Shown here: in pieces, positions 9,224-16,672 of the stretch
Position numbering within the stretch: position 1 is the stretch's first letter
How the letters are laid out: every line of letters starts with the position of its first letter
Source of the DNA: CAYWXV01 sp964462535
GTDB lineage: Bacteria > Bacteroidota > Ignavibacteria > OLB7
DNA: 19,750 nucleotides
Direction of reading: 5' to 3'
Assembly (NCBI GenBank): GCA_964462535.1
Contig: CAYWXV010000047.1
Coordinates: 1 to 19,750 of the forward strand
The notes under the pieces: model-generated
What the model was told of the DNA's origin: nothing
The model's input: the letters and a program-made list of their open reading frames with translations, nothing else
Database searches by the model: none
Program-made: the position numbers and the translations under genes

Positions 9224-10854
9224 GCCTCGAGAATGCCACGGACGATTCGTATTCCGCACGCTCCGATCAGCCCGAGGACGAGTTGACGATCGACACAATG
9301 CGACGCGATGTGCGCGCGGCAAGGGAACGAGGGGATATCCAGGAGTCACACCGACTGCTGGCTACCATGCTCGACACCGCGACCATCGCCGGCGACCAAC
9401 ACCGAATGGCGTCGATCGAGGAAGAGATAGGCGACCTGTACACGGCGCTGGGGGATTACCCCAATGCCCTGTCACACCTCCTTCACGCTCTGGCTCTCCG
9501 GGAAGAGACTGCAGATCTTGACGGGATAGGGAGTCTGCTTGGCGTCATTGGCATTGTCCACGGAAAATCGGGCGACCTCGAGAAGGCACATCACTTTCTG
9601 ACCGAGAGCCTGACGGCCCACAGGGAATCCGGGAACGCGGAGATGGAGGTGCTCACGACGCGAAACCTCGGCGAGATCCAGTATTCACGCGGAAATCTTG
9701 ATGAAGCGCTCGATTGCGGCCTTCGCGCTCTTGCCGTCTACGAGGCACTGGGTGACCACCGAAACAAGGGGGCCACGCTGCTGACTCTCGCGCGCGTCTA
9801 CGAGCGGCAGCTCCGTATCGATGCCGCATTCTCGGCTCTCACCAGCGCACAACGCGAACTTCAGAACGTGGAGGACTACGAGCTTCAGGGGGCGGTATTG
9901 CTGAGCCTCGGGAGACTCTATCGAAAGTCGGAACGGTACGAGGAAGCCCGATTCGTACTGGAACAGGGGGCGGCAATAGCCCAGGAGATCGAGGACCCGT
10001 CGACACTACACGAGTGCCACGATGAGCTGGCGCGGACGCTTGAAAACATGGGGGCCTATCGAGAGGCGCTGGAGCATACGCGAAGGGCTCAGGCCATCAG
10101 GGACGCGTTCGCTGCACAGGAGACGCAGCGGACGTTGGCCGACATGCAGATGCGGTACGACATGGAGCGGAGGGTAAAGGACGAGGAGATTCGTCAGCGG
10201 AACAACGTTGTCCAGGCGATTGTGGAGACGCAGGAGGCGGAACGTCACCGTATAGCAGGTGAACTACACGACGGTATCGGACAGATGCTTGCAGCGGTGA
10301 AGATGAATCTCCTCCTGGTCGACGGAGGGATGTCGGAACTTGACGAGAAACGGAGAAGAGCCTTCGCGACGGCCATGACTGTTCTGGACGGGGCCGTCCG
10401 GGACGTTCGCACAATAGCTCATTCCCTCTCGTCGAGCACTCTTCAGGAGCTGGGCATCGTTGCGGCGATGCAGGAGATTGTCGACTCGACGGTTACGTCG
10501 GAAGGGGTCCGTTTCACGTTTGATGCGCATGGGGTGGACGAGCACATTCCCGAGCCGGTGGAACTGGGAGTGTACCGCATCGCGCAGGAACTCATTACGA
10601 ACGTCCTGCGCCATGCTCACGCCGAGACCGCCCACATCAGTCTTGTGAATGGAGAGGAGGAAGTGATTCTCATGATCGAGGACGACGGTGTCGGGTTCGA
10701 TCCGACTGTTAGAAGCGGAGGGGGAATGGGGCGAAGGAACATGGAGGCCCGCGTCCGCACGATGAACGGCAGGATTATGTTTGACTCGATTCCAGGCCAT
10801 GGAACGACGGTCACCGTGGCGATCCCCATCCCGTCATCATCTGAACACCACTGA
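9220..10854 (+). CDS. Soluble TPR histidine kinase (HisKA_3, NarX/DesK type)
   Basis: The product has 544 aa and no TM segment. Residues 35-295 are TPR-like helical pairs (EIGDLYTALGDYPNALSHL; NLGEIQYSRGNLDEAL; LGRLYRKSERYEEA). Residues 300-345 look like a charged coiled coil leading into the HisKA_3 box ERHRIAGELHDGIGQ, with H350 as phospho-acceptor. The HATPase_c domain shows the N-box region ELITNVLRHAHAE (N461), G1 DDGVGFD (488-494) and a glycine-rich G2 (GGGMGRRNM). Kinases of this class usually pair with LuxR-type response regulators, and one follows 109 nt downstream. The start ATG sits inside the STAND stop codon, so the two proteins are probably made in step. Because both carry TPRs, direct contact is plausible but not shown by the sequence. 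Confidence 0.93.
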   Translation: MSLENATDDSYSARSDQPEDELTIDTMRRDVRAARERGDIQESHRLLATMLDTATIAGDQHRMASIEEEIGDLYTALGDYPNALSHLLHALALREETADLDGIGSLLGVIGIVHGKSGDLEKAHHFLTESLTAHRESGNAEMEVLTTRNLGEIQYSRGNLDEALDCGLRALAVYEALGDHRNKGATLLTLARVYERQLRIDAAFSALTSAQRELQNVEDYELQGAVLLSLGRLYRKSERYEEARFVLEQGAAIAQEIEDPSTLHECHDELARTLENMGAYREALEHTRRAQAIRDAFAAQETQRTLADMQMRYDMERRVKDEEIRQRNNVVQAIVETQEAERHRIAGELHDGIGQMLAAVKMNLLLVDGGMSELDEKRRRAFATAMTVLDGAVRDVRTIAHSLSSSTLQELGIVAAMQEIVDSTVTSEGVRFTFDAHGVDEHIPEPVELGVYRIAQELITNVLRHAHAETAHISLVNGEEEVILMIEDDGVGFDPTVRSGGGMGRRNMEARVRTMNGRIMFDSIPGHGTTVTVAIPIPSSSEHH

Positions 10855-10963
10855 ATTCAGGGATAAAGGCGAATCGCTGATTCCCGTGATGCGCCGCACG
10901 CGAATCGATGGCATTTTTCAGTCACCTCCCCGCCACGTAATTCCCTCTGTACAAGAAGGTGCC

Positions 10964-11626
10964 GTGAACTGTATCAAGGTTCTTATAGCGGACGACCATC
11001 GAATGGTCGTTGATGGCCTGATCGCTCTGCTGGGGGAGGCTCCGGAGATTGAGATCGTCGGCACTGCCTCGAATGGCGCGGAAGCTGTGGAGCTTGCAGA
11101 GTCGCATCCCGAGGCGAACGTCATGATCATGGACATCAGTATGCCCGTGATGGACGGTATCCAGGCAATGAAGACGCTGTCAAAGAGCCGCCCGGATCTC
11201 CAACTGCTTGCGCTGACGCAGAATGCGGACAAGGGCTCGATAACGCGTGCCTTGAAGGCCGGTGTGTCGGGCTATCTTCTGAAGAGCGCGCAGAAGGCAG
11301 AGTTTCTGGAGGCAGTACGCACCGTCGCAGAGGGTGGGACTTACTTCAACGATCAGATGAAAGACGCCCTGATTTCTTCAATGACTTCAACATCCCCCGC
11401 GCCACCCTCAGCTGATACCGGGAACGCTTCGGCCAGTCTGACGGATCGGGAGAGGGAGATTCTACGGCTGATCGCGCTGGAACACACGACCAACGAAATC
11501 GCTGAGCGGCTTTACATCAGCCCATATACCGTGGAGACGCATCGGAAGAATCTCATCCAGAAACTGGGTGTGCGGAACTCTGCTGGTCTGGTAAAGGCTG
11601 CCGTCCGGCTGGGCCTGGCTGAGTAA
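10964..11626 (+). CDS. NarL/LuxR-family response regulator
   Basis: The product has 220 aa. The receiver domain (1-122) carries D10/D11, phospho-acceptor D57 in IMDISMPVMDG, T85 and K107 in YLLKSAQK. A linker rich in S, T, A and P (about 138-157) leads to a GerE/LuxR helix-turn-helix (159-220) with LTDREREILRLIA, TTNEIAERLYISPYTVETHRKNL and KLGVRN. The GTG at 10964 is chosen because AGAAGG lies 4 nt upstream and the receiver begins immediately. In-frame extension back to 10781 overlaps the kinase gene and adds residues foreign to the family. It is the obvious partner of the TPR kinase. The gap from the kinase stop is 109 nt with no terminator, so the genes are likely co-transcribed. Confidence 0.93.
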   Translation: MNCIKVLIADDHRMVVDGLIALLGEAPEIEIVGTASNGAEAVELAESHPEANVMIMDISMPVMDGIQAMKTLSKSRPDLQLLALTQNADKGSITRALKAGVSGYLLKSAQKAEFLEAVRTVAEGGTYFNDQMKDALISSMTSTSPAPPSADTGNASASLTDREREILRLIALEHTTNEIAERLYISPYTVETHRKNLIQKLGVRNSAGLVKAAVRLGLAE

Positions 11627-11653
11627 AGCTCCGGCAAGCGCGTAGGATGCCTG

Positions 11654-11685
11654 TTTGGCAATTGAATCGGCGCGCGCTATCTTCG
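11654..11685 (+). promoter_or_regulatory. Bacteroidota-type promoter after the response regulator gene
   Basis: TTTG (11654-11657) is followed after 20 nt by TATCTTCG (11678-11685). This is close to the Bacteroidota consensus TTTG / TAnnTTTG at -33/-7, and can also be read as TTGGCA-N17-TATCTT. It is the best promoter match in the window and points into a stretch with no convincing gene. Transcription would be expected to begin near 11690. Match and spacing are seen; activity is inferred. Confidence 0.5.
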
Positions 11686-11866
11686 TTGCAGATCGGTCCA
11701 CACAGTCCATGTAGGCGTGTCCTCGCCTTGCATCACGACCCACGATCTTCCTCCCTGAAAACAGGTATACGCCCAGAACCCCGGTTACCGGGTATGGTAT
11801 AGACGACCGCACCGCCGCATCTTTGCATCGGATGTGGTTGACAATCGTCGCAGGAACTACAGCCCA

Positions 11867-11898
11867 GGCTGGAAGCCGAGTGAAGGCGGCTTCCAGCC
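11867..11898 (+). repeat. Perfect 12-bp inverted repeat (stable hairpin)
   Basis: GGCTGGAAGCCG and its exact reverse complement are separated by an 8-nt loop. No T-run follows on either strand, so it is not a standard intrinsic terminator. It lies 33 nt upstream of the terminator stem. Its 5' arm is also complementary to the loop region of the second terminator at 12022-12029. Confidence 0.7.
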
Positions 11899-11931
11899 AA
11901 GAATAGGGAATGTGGATTGCGGTTTCTGCAC

Positions 11932-11960
11932 AAACGCCACAGCGATGTGGCGTTTTTATT
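11932..11960 (+). terminator. Intrinsic terminator 1
   Basis: A perfect 10-bp stem (AAACGCCACA / TGTGGCGTTT) is closed by a GNRA-type GCGA tetraloop and followed by TTATT; the 3' arm itself ends in TTT. It would end transcripts from the response-regulator operon or from the promoter at 11678. Confidence 0.8.
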
Positions 11961-12012
11961 GCCTCCAGAACAATTTCACAGCGCGCGCGGGCGCTCACCC
12001 CTCCACTCGGTT

Positions 12013-12046
12013 AACGGGCTTCTTCCAGCAGAAGCCCGTTTTTTTT
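12013..12046 (+). terminator. Intrinsic terminator 2 (strong)
   Basis: An 11-bp perfect stem (AACGGGCTTCT / AGAAGCCCGTT) with a 6-nt loop is followed by six further Ts at 12041-12046, eight in a row with the end of the stem. It is one of the clearest terminators in the window. It lies 53 nt after terminator 1 and 210 nt before the cytochrome peroxidase gene. Two terminators in tandem suggest a strong stop, or a stop for a second short transcript. Confidence 0.9.
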
Positions 12047-12256
12047 GCGCTATCCCGTTGTTACAATTTTCACCTACTCTATAGGGAATAAAACATCTTT
12101 GGATTGTCGGACCATGATGGTAGCTTCATCTGCTCACCCCCCGCCCGGACACAACAGATCTCCCCCCTTTCATGATCGTCGACATCGACATGAGCGATGG
12201 CTGTTTGGGTATTGCGTGCGGCGATTCCACACTAATTAACACTGGGAGACAACCTC
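12047..12256 (+). promoter_or_regulatory. Leader/promoter region of the di-heme peroxidase gene
   Basis: These 210 nt carry no convincing gene. Near the start is an AT-rich patch: TTGTTA (from 12058), then 16 nt later TATAGG, with CATCTTTGG soon after. Either could supply a promoter. A clear ribosome-binding site GGGAGA lies 8 nt before the ATG at 12257. No operator-like palindrome was found. Confidence 0.4.
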
Positions 12257-13678
12257 ATGTATCCACGAGACCGCCACTGCCCTGGCGGTGGCAGCCGTGA
12301 GTCCGATCGACGCGGAGCGTTCCGACAGACAGGACTTTTCATTGCAACACTTGCCATCGCGCTGACGGCGTTCGGGTGCTCCGACTCGTCTGCACCGGGT
12401 GACCCCAACTCGGAGCTTAACAATCAGCTTACAACCACGCTGACCCAGGCATCGGCCGGAAAGGGGCTCGCCTTCTTTACCATGCCTTCGTCGGATGACT
12501 ACGCGAATATCCCGCAGGATCCTCGCAATCCGATCACGAAGGAGAAGGTGGAGCTCGGAAAATTTCTCTACCACGAGACCTGCCTGACGGTCAATCCAAA
12601 GTTTTCAGGAAACCTGATGCAGGGATCCTGCGCCTCCTGTCACCATGTTGACGCCGGCTTCCAGGCCGGGGTGGCGCAGGGAATCGGCACCGGTGGAATC
12701 GGATTTGGATCGCATGGCGAGGGTCGTCGACGCGACCCCGCGGTCCCCGCAGACTCGCTGCTCGATGTCCAACCGATCCGCTCACCGTCGGCACTCAATA
12801 TTGCCTGGCAGACCAACATCCTCTGGAACGGTCAGTTCGGAGCGAACGGTGTCAACGTTGGCACGCAGGCACGCTGGACGCCAGGCACGCCGAAAGAGAA
12901 GAACAATCTTGGATACGACGGCGTCGAGATACAGGCGATCGCAGGCCAGAATGTCCACCGCATGGATATCGCCAAATCGCCTGTGACATCGTCAAGCTCC
13001 TATGTTGACCTCTTTGCGAGGGCCTTCCCGGGCGTTCCTTCAGATCAGCGCATCACCGATGAGAACGCCGGGCTGGCAATAGCCGCCTACGAGCGGACGC
13101 TTCTGGCTACGGAGGCTCCGTTCCAGCGCTGGCTGCGTGGTGACCACTCTGCGATGAATACGCAGCAGATCCGCGGTGCAATCGTCTTCTTCGGAAAGGG
13201 GAATTGCGTCGGATGCCATACCGGACCCGCCCTCAATTCGATGGCCTTCTACGGAATGGGAATGAACGACCTTGACGGCCCGGGCATCTACGGCAACGAT
13301 CCCAGCAAGCCGGAGCACAAGGGTCGCGGTGGATTCACTGGTCGCCCTGAGGACATGTACCACTTCAAGGTCCCCCAGATCTACAACCTGGTCGACTCGA
13401 AGTTCTATGGGCATGGCGCCAACTTCCACTCTGTCCGCGAAGTGGTGGAGTACAAGAACAATGGCGTCCCGCAGAATCCCAACGTCCCAGCCGCGCAGCT
13501 CGCACCCTCCTTCAGGCCCCTCGGTCTGACGGCGGACGAGATCACTGATCTGGTGGCGTTCATCGAGCAGGGACTCCGTGATCCGAGCCTTTCACGCTAT
13601 GTCCCGGCGACACTGCCGACCGGCTTCTGCTTCCCGAACAACGATCCCGAGTCCCGGACGGATCGCGGGTGCAAGTAG
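12257..13678 (+). CDS. Di-heme cytochrome c peroxidase / MauG-family lipoprotein
   Basis: The product has 473 aa. A basic N-terminus and hydrophobic stretch (27-40) end in a Cys (C41, context TAFGC). The lipobox is weak but fits the relaxed form seen in Bacteroidota, and a polar linker follows. Two c-type heme motifs are visible: CASCH (125-129) and CVGCH (317-321). KVPQIYNL and the later HGANFHSVREVVEYKNNG match the C-terminal domain common to bacterial CCP/MauG proteins. The likely role is reduction of peroxide with electrons from small cytochromes in the periplasm, or a MauG-like oxidation; sequence alone does not decide. The RBS GGGAGA precedes the ATG. It has its own leader after two terminators and shares a bidirectional terminator with the convergent gene downstream, so it is probably monocistronic. 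Confidence 0.92.
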   Translation: MYPRDRHCPGGGSRESDRRGAFRQTGLFIATLAIALTAFGCSDSSAPGDPNSELNNQLTTTLTQASAGKGLAFFTMPSSDDYANIPQDPRNPITKEKVELGKFLYHETCLTVNPKFSGNLMQGSCASCHHVDAGFQAGVAQGIGTGGIGFGSHGEGRRRDPAVPADSLLDVQPIRSPSALNIAWQTNILWNGQFGANGVNVGTQARWTPGTPKEKNNLGYDGVEIQAIAGQNVHRMDIAKSPVTSSSSYVDLFARAFPGVPSDQRITDENAGLAIAAYERTLLATEAPFQRWLRGDHSAMNTQQIRGAIVFFGKGNCVGCHTGPALNSMAFYGMGMNDLDGPGIYGNDPSKPEHKGRGGFTGRPEDMYHFKVPQIYNLVDSKFYGHGANFHSVREVVEYKNNGVPQNPNVPAAQLAPSFRPLGLTADEITDLVAFIEQGLRDPSLSRYVPATLPTGFCFPNNDPESRTDRGCK

Positions 13679-13699
13679 GCTGGAGATGACTTGGGCGTC

Positions 13700-13733
13700 G
13701 CACGAGCTGCGATGTTCTCATCCATGCTCGTGC
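13700..13733 (+). repeat. Hairpin in the 3' UTR of the peroxidase gene
   Basis: An 8-bp stem (GCACGAGC/GCTCGTGC), a 3x3 internal loop and an inner GATG/CATC helix with a TTCT loop lie 21 nt after the stop codon. No T-run follows, so it is not a terminator by itself. It may stabilise the 3' end or be chance. Confidence 0.45.
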
Positions 13734-13780
13734 ACGTTCGAGTAGGCCGGCCGGGTCTCAGCTTGGCCGATAACACAACG

Positions 13781-13815
13781 AAAGGCGGCCGCGATCGAAG
13801 ATCGCGGCCGTCTTT
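13781..13815. terminator. Bidirectional intrinsic terminator between convergent genes
   Basis: A 16-bp stem with one G-T pair begins AAAGGCGGCCG and ends CGGCCGTCTTT, with a 3-nt loop at 13797-13799. The A-rich 5' side and T-rich 3' side let it work on both strands: it ends the peroxidase transcript going right and the adenylyltransferase-rhodanese transcript going left. Confidence 0.85.
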
Positions 13816-13900
13816 GCTTTCAGACCGTGACTGTCTACACAAATCACACTTTCGCTACCGACACGCATTCCGCATCAACCTTCCCGGCGTTGCAAGCCTT

Positions 13901-15064
13901 CTAGCTCCCGGTCTCGACATCCCCTCCCATCGCGTGCCAGGCGATGATGCCCCCCTTGAGGTTCTCAAGGTTCTGGAACCCTAGCGACTGCAGGTGTTCA
14001 ATGGCTCTCGCGGAACGGGCACCGCTCCTGCAATGAATGATCACCCGCCCCTCTCTGGGAATCTCGTCGACGTGACTACCCAGCCTGCTTAGCGGAATGA
14101 GCTTCGCACCCAGATTCGCGGCAGCGTATTCATGTTCCTCGCGCACGTCGATCAGTATATGCTCCTCGCCATTCGCGCGGAGCTCCGAAAGTTGCTCAGC
14201 GGTGATTTCCTTAACTGCCATTGGAATCTCTTCGTTCGGTTGATGTGTCGACCCAGTACCGTTCCCAGCGGCGGGCACCCCGCAGAACTCATCGTAGTCG
14301 ATCAGCTCCGTGATCGTCGGGTGCTCTCCACAGATGGGACACGCTGGATCCTTCCTGATCTTCATCTCCCTGAAACGGAGGGAGAGCGCATCATAGAGAA
14401 GAAGACGTCCGACAAGTGGTTCGCCGATGCCAAGCAGTACCTTGATTGTCTCCGTTGCCTGCAGCGAGCCGATGACCCCGGGGAGGATGCCGAGAACACC
14501 CCCTTCGGCACAACTCGGCACCATGCCGGGTGGAGGTGGCTCGGGGTAGAGACAGCGATAACATGGTCCATGCTCGGCCCAGAAGACCGAGACCTGTCCC
14601 TCGAAGCGGAAGATCGACCCATAGACGTTCGGCACCCCAAGCAGGACGGCGACGTCGTTGCTCAGATAACGGGTCGGGAAGTTGTCAGTGCCATCGACTA
14701 TGATATCGTGCCCTCGCGCGATCTCCATTGCGTTAGAGCTCGTGAACGGCTCCGCGATTCCAGTGATCTCGACGTGAGGGTTGATATCGGTCAGACGCGC
14801 GCGAGCCGAATCAATCTTTCGAACTCCAATACGCGACGTTCCATGAAGGACCTGTCGTTGCAGGTTCGACATGTCCACCACATCTGGATCTACTACTGTG
14901 AGATGACCGATTCCAGCCGCGGCGAGATATAGTAGGAGTGGTGACCCTAGTCCCCCGGCCCCTATGACCAACACGCGAGAATCATTAAGTCGCCTCTGCC
15001 CTTCAATCCCTATTTCGGGGAGAAGGAGATGGCGGTCGTAACGTTGAAGTTCCTCGGGCGACAT
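13901..15064 (-). CDS. moeB: ThiF/MoeB-family adenylyltransferase fused to rhodanese
   Basis: The product has 387 aa and the domain order of MoeZ, Uba4 and MOCS3. Residues 1-260 are the E1-like domain: nucleotide-binding VLVIGAGGLGSP (32-42), D124 and GTDNF region, zinc-binding pairs CYRC (168-171) and CPIC (242-245), and the catalytic-loop C185 in PSCAEGGV. A low-complexity linker (262-281) leads to a rhodanese domain (282-387) with active-site C345 in IIHCRSGARSA. It should adenylate the C-terminal glycine of a small sulfur-carrier protein (ThiS/MoaD-like) and pass on sulfur as persulfide. No carrier, thiamine or molybdopterin gene is nearby, so the actual partner is open and the symbol is by family only. 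The ATG at 15064 has no strong Shine-Dalgarno; TATCTTGA lies about 34 nt upstream. Confidence 0.93.
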   Translation of the reverse strand: MSPEELQRYDRHLLLPEIGIEGQRRLNDSRVLVIGAGGLGSPLLLYLAAAGIGHLTVVDPDVVDMSNLQRQVLHGTSRIGVRKIDSARARLTDINPHVEITGIAEPFTSSNAMEIARGHDIIVDGTDNFPTRYLSNDVAVLLGVPNVYGSIFRFEGQVSVFWAEHGPCYRCLYPEPPPPGMVPSCAEGGVLGILPGVIGSLQATETIKVLLGIGEPLVGRLLLYDALSLRFREMKIRKDPACPICGEHPTITELIDYDEFCGVPAAGNGTGSTHQPNEEIPMAVKEITAEQLSELRANGEEHILIDVREEHEYAAANLGAKLIPLSRLGSHVDEIPREGRVIIHCRSGARSARAIEHLQSLGFQNLENLKGGIIAWHAMGGDVETGS

Positions 15065-15097
15065 GTTTGGTTCTGGGGACGTAGGACTGGGGAACGG

Positions 15098-15105
15098 TCA
15101 AGATA
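15098..15105 (-). promoter_or_regulatory. Possible -7 box for the adenylyltransferase-rhodanese gene
   Basis: On the minus strand TATCTTGA resembles TAnnTTTG and would place a start site roughly 25-30 nt before the ATG at 15064, a normal leader. The -33 region is not a clear TTTG. Confidence 0.35.
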
Positions 15106-15250
15106 GCACCGATCCATTCGACGATGACCCCACGATTGAATTGCCGGGGAGAGGGGCGCAGCGGTTTTCGTTCACGGGGCAATCAGCTACATTCATCGCT
15201 AGTTCGGCCCGTTTCAATTCGTCTCGCTCACCTCTCGTCGCCATTGCAGC
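15106..15250. promoter_or_regulatory. Divergent intergenic region upstream of secreted protein
   Basis: This stretch lies between two divergent genes. On the plus strand TTTTCG (15165-15170) and TACATTCA (15188-15195) are 17 nt apart and form a possible promoter pair for the gene at 15251. The match is weak. No Shine-Dalgarno precedes that start and no palindrome stands out. Confidence 0.25.
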
Positions 15251-16651
15251 ATGACACCATCTCGCGCGCATCACCATTTCCGCCAGGCACGCCTGCCGCT
15301 TGTTGTCCTCCTGTTCCTAACCCTTCCACTTGCGGCACAGGAGATGACGTTCGAGGAGACGATGACACGCGGGAAGACGATCTACAAGGAGGCGGAGGAA
15401 ATGCGATGGAATGGATCCGACGAGTCTCCCCTCCCCCGGTTCAGGGAAGCAGCCAGGCTGTTCGAGGTAGCATCAACTCTCGATCCCTCAAGCCAGGAAG
15501 CCCTCTACTTTCTTGGATACGCCTACGATCGGATTGCACAAGTGAGCCTGTCAGGGGACGGATATCCCTCGTCATCGCTCGCGGAAGCAAAAGAGATTTC
15601 CGAGCCGTTCGAGCGTCTGATTGCACTGGATCGCCGATATGAGGGTGAGATTCTGTTACTGACGCCGAGATCCAAAATCACGTCCGTCTGGGGGTCGTTG
15701 GCTGCCGCGTATGCTATGCGCGGTTTGCGTGACTCGGCGACGTGGGCATTTCGGGAGGGGAAGCGACGGGGCGGTTTCCTGGAACCCAATCTTTCGTACT
15801 GCCGGAACATACTGGCTTCCTGTGATCGAAACGCCATCCTCTTCGTAGGCGGGGACGCGGACACCTACCCGACCTGGTACGAGCAGCTTGTGGAGGGATT
15901 TCGACGTGATGTCATCGTGGTGAATCTCTCCCTCCTCAATGCCCCCTGGTTTGTCCGGAGCATGAGAGACGGAAATCCGTTTGGTGAAGGCGCGCTACCC
16001 GTTGGTTACGTCGACGCGGAACTCGCGGAACTGAGAGTCAAAGTCATCGATGCCCCCGAGCAGATAGACGTTCTTGCCGGCGAGCAACGGGCGAAAACAC
16101 GACTGTCGATAAGCGGCGTACAGTCCGGATCGCACCAACTGCTCCGCGTCCAGGAACAAGTGGTCATGAACGTGCTTCGTATGAACAACGGTCGGCGACC
16201 TATCTATGTGTCCCACACGATCGCAGACGTTGAGATGGAAGTACTCGGAATGCTCCCCTACCTTGAGTTCAGAGGGTTCGCGAGAAGATTCGTTCCCCGC
16301 CGAGCACTCTCGCAACTTGCCAAACGCTCTCTTTCCGAGCTGACGATGCTCATGATGAACGACCGGACGGGATTTGATTGGAGGGGCCTGCGGGATTCGT
16401 CGGTGTGGACGGACGACAACGCACACACGTTCATGGTTGCGTCGCTCGATGTCTTTCTCTATGTGGGGGGTCTCCACCTGGTTGGCGGGAATCGTGCGGG
16501 CCTGGCGGAACTCCTCGCCCGCATGGAGCAAGTAATCCCTCTCAATGCTCTCCATAGCGATGAGCTGGACGCCGTGGAACCGCGCGCCCACGAACTCTAC
16601 GAATTTGCCGGCCGCCCTTTCACGCTCTTCAAGGCCACATCCCCCCACTGA
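15251..16651 (+). CDS. Secreted protein with helical-repeat N-terminus and DUF2723-like motif
   Basis: The product has 466 aa. A signal peptide (RQARLPLVVLLFLTLPLAAQ, cut near residue 30) sends it to the periplasm or surface. Residues 35-175 are helical and TPR-like (ARLFEVASTLDPSSQEALYFLGYAYDRI is split across this part). Residues 194-234 read NAILFVGGDADTYPTWYEQ... then VIVVNLSLLNAPWFV. I know this phrase from the C-terminal soluble part of Bacteroidota DUF2723 membrane proteins (NAILFTNGDNDTFPLWY-like). Here it occurs without the multi-TM part, so the protein looks like a free-standing relative of that soluble domain. No enzyme activity can be assigned. It converges on the cupin gene with only 21 nt between stops and no visible terminator. 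Confidence 0.75.
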   Translation: MTPSRAHHHFRQARLPLVVLLFLTLPLAAQEMTFEETMTRGKTIYKEAEEMRWNGSDESPLPRFREAARLFEVASTLDPSSQEALYFLGYAYDRIAQVSLSGDGYPSSSLAEAKEISEPFERLIALDRRYEGEILLLTPRSKITSVWGSLAAAYAMRGLRDSATWAFREGKRRGGFLEPNLSYCRNILASCDRNAILFVGGDADTYPTWYEQLVEGFRRDVIVVNLSLLNAPWFVRSMRDGNPFGEGALPVGYVDAELAELRVKVIDAPEQIDVLAGEQRAKTRLSISGVQSGSHQLLRVQEQVVMNVLRMNNGRRPIYVSHTIADVEMEVLGMLPYLEFRGFARRFVPRRALSQLAKRSLSELTMLMMNDRTGFDWRGLRDSSVWTDDNAHTFMVASLDVFLYVGGLHLVGGNRAGLAELLARMEQVIPLNALHSDELDAVEPRAHELYEFAGRPFTLFKATSPH

Positions 16652-16672
16652 ATGCGCTGGGCGAGTTGCGCG

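Larger units (their letters stand above)
11690..11960 (+). ncRNA. Candidate structured non-coding RNA
   Basis: Between the promoter box at 11678 and the first intrinsic terminator lie about 270 nt with no credible ORF but a row of hairpins: 11713-11728 (AGGCG/CGCCT), 11766-11801 (TATAC/GTATA enclosing CCCGG-TTA-CCGGG), 11806-11838 (ACCGCA/TGTGGT with inner CCG/CGG and GCA/TGC), 11867-11898 (12-bp perfect stem) and the terminator at 11932. I did not recognise a known family such as 6S RNA, tmRNA, SRP RNA or RNase P. It could be a free small RNA, a long 3' UTR of the response-regulator transcript, or part of an attenuator read through to 12046. The short helices could be chance in GC-rich DNA; the 12-bp stem and the terminator are much less likely to be. 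Confidence 0.4.

Noticed and set aside
11462..11998. 178-codon minus-strand ORF overlapping the regulator's HTH end and the gap
   Set aside because: It overlaps a certain gene in antisense, crosses terminator 1, and its translation shows no domain.
11834..12091. 85-codon plus-strand ORF in the gap after the NarL regulator
   Set aside because: It crosses the 12-bp hairpin and both intrinsic terminators, has no ribosome-binding site and no recognisable composition.
14132..14932. 266-codon plus-strand ORF inside the adenylyltransferase-rhodanese gene
   Set aside because: It is antisense to a gene with clear catalytic motifs, and no family features are seen.
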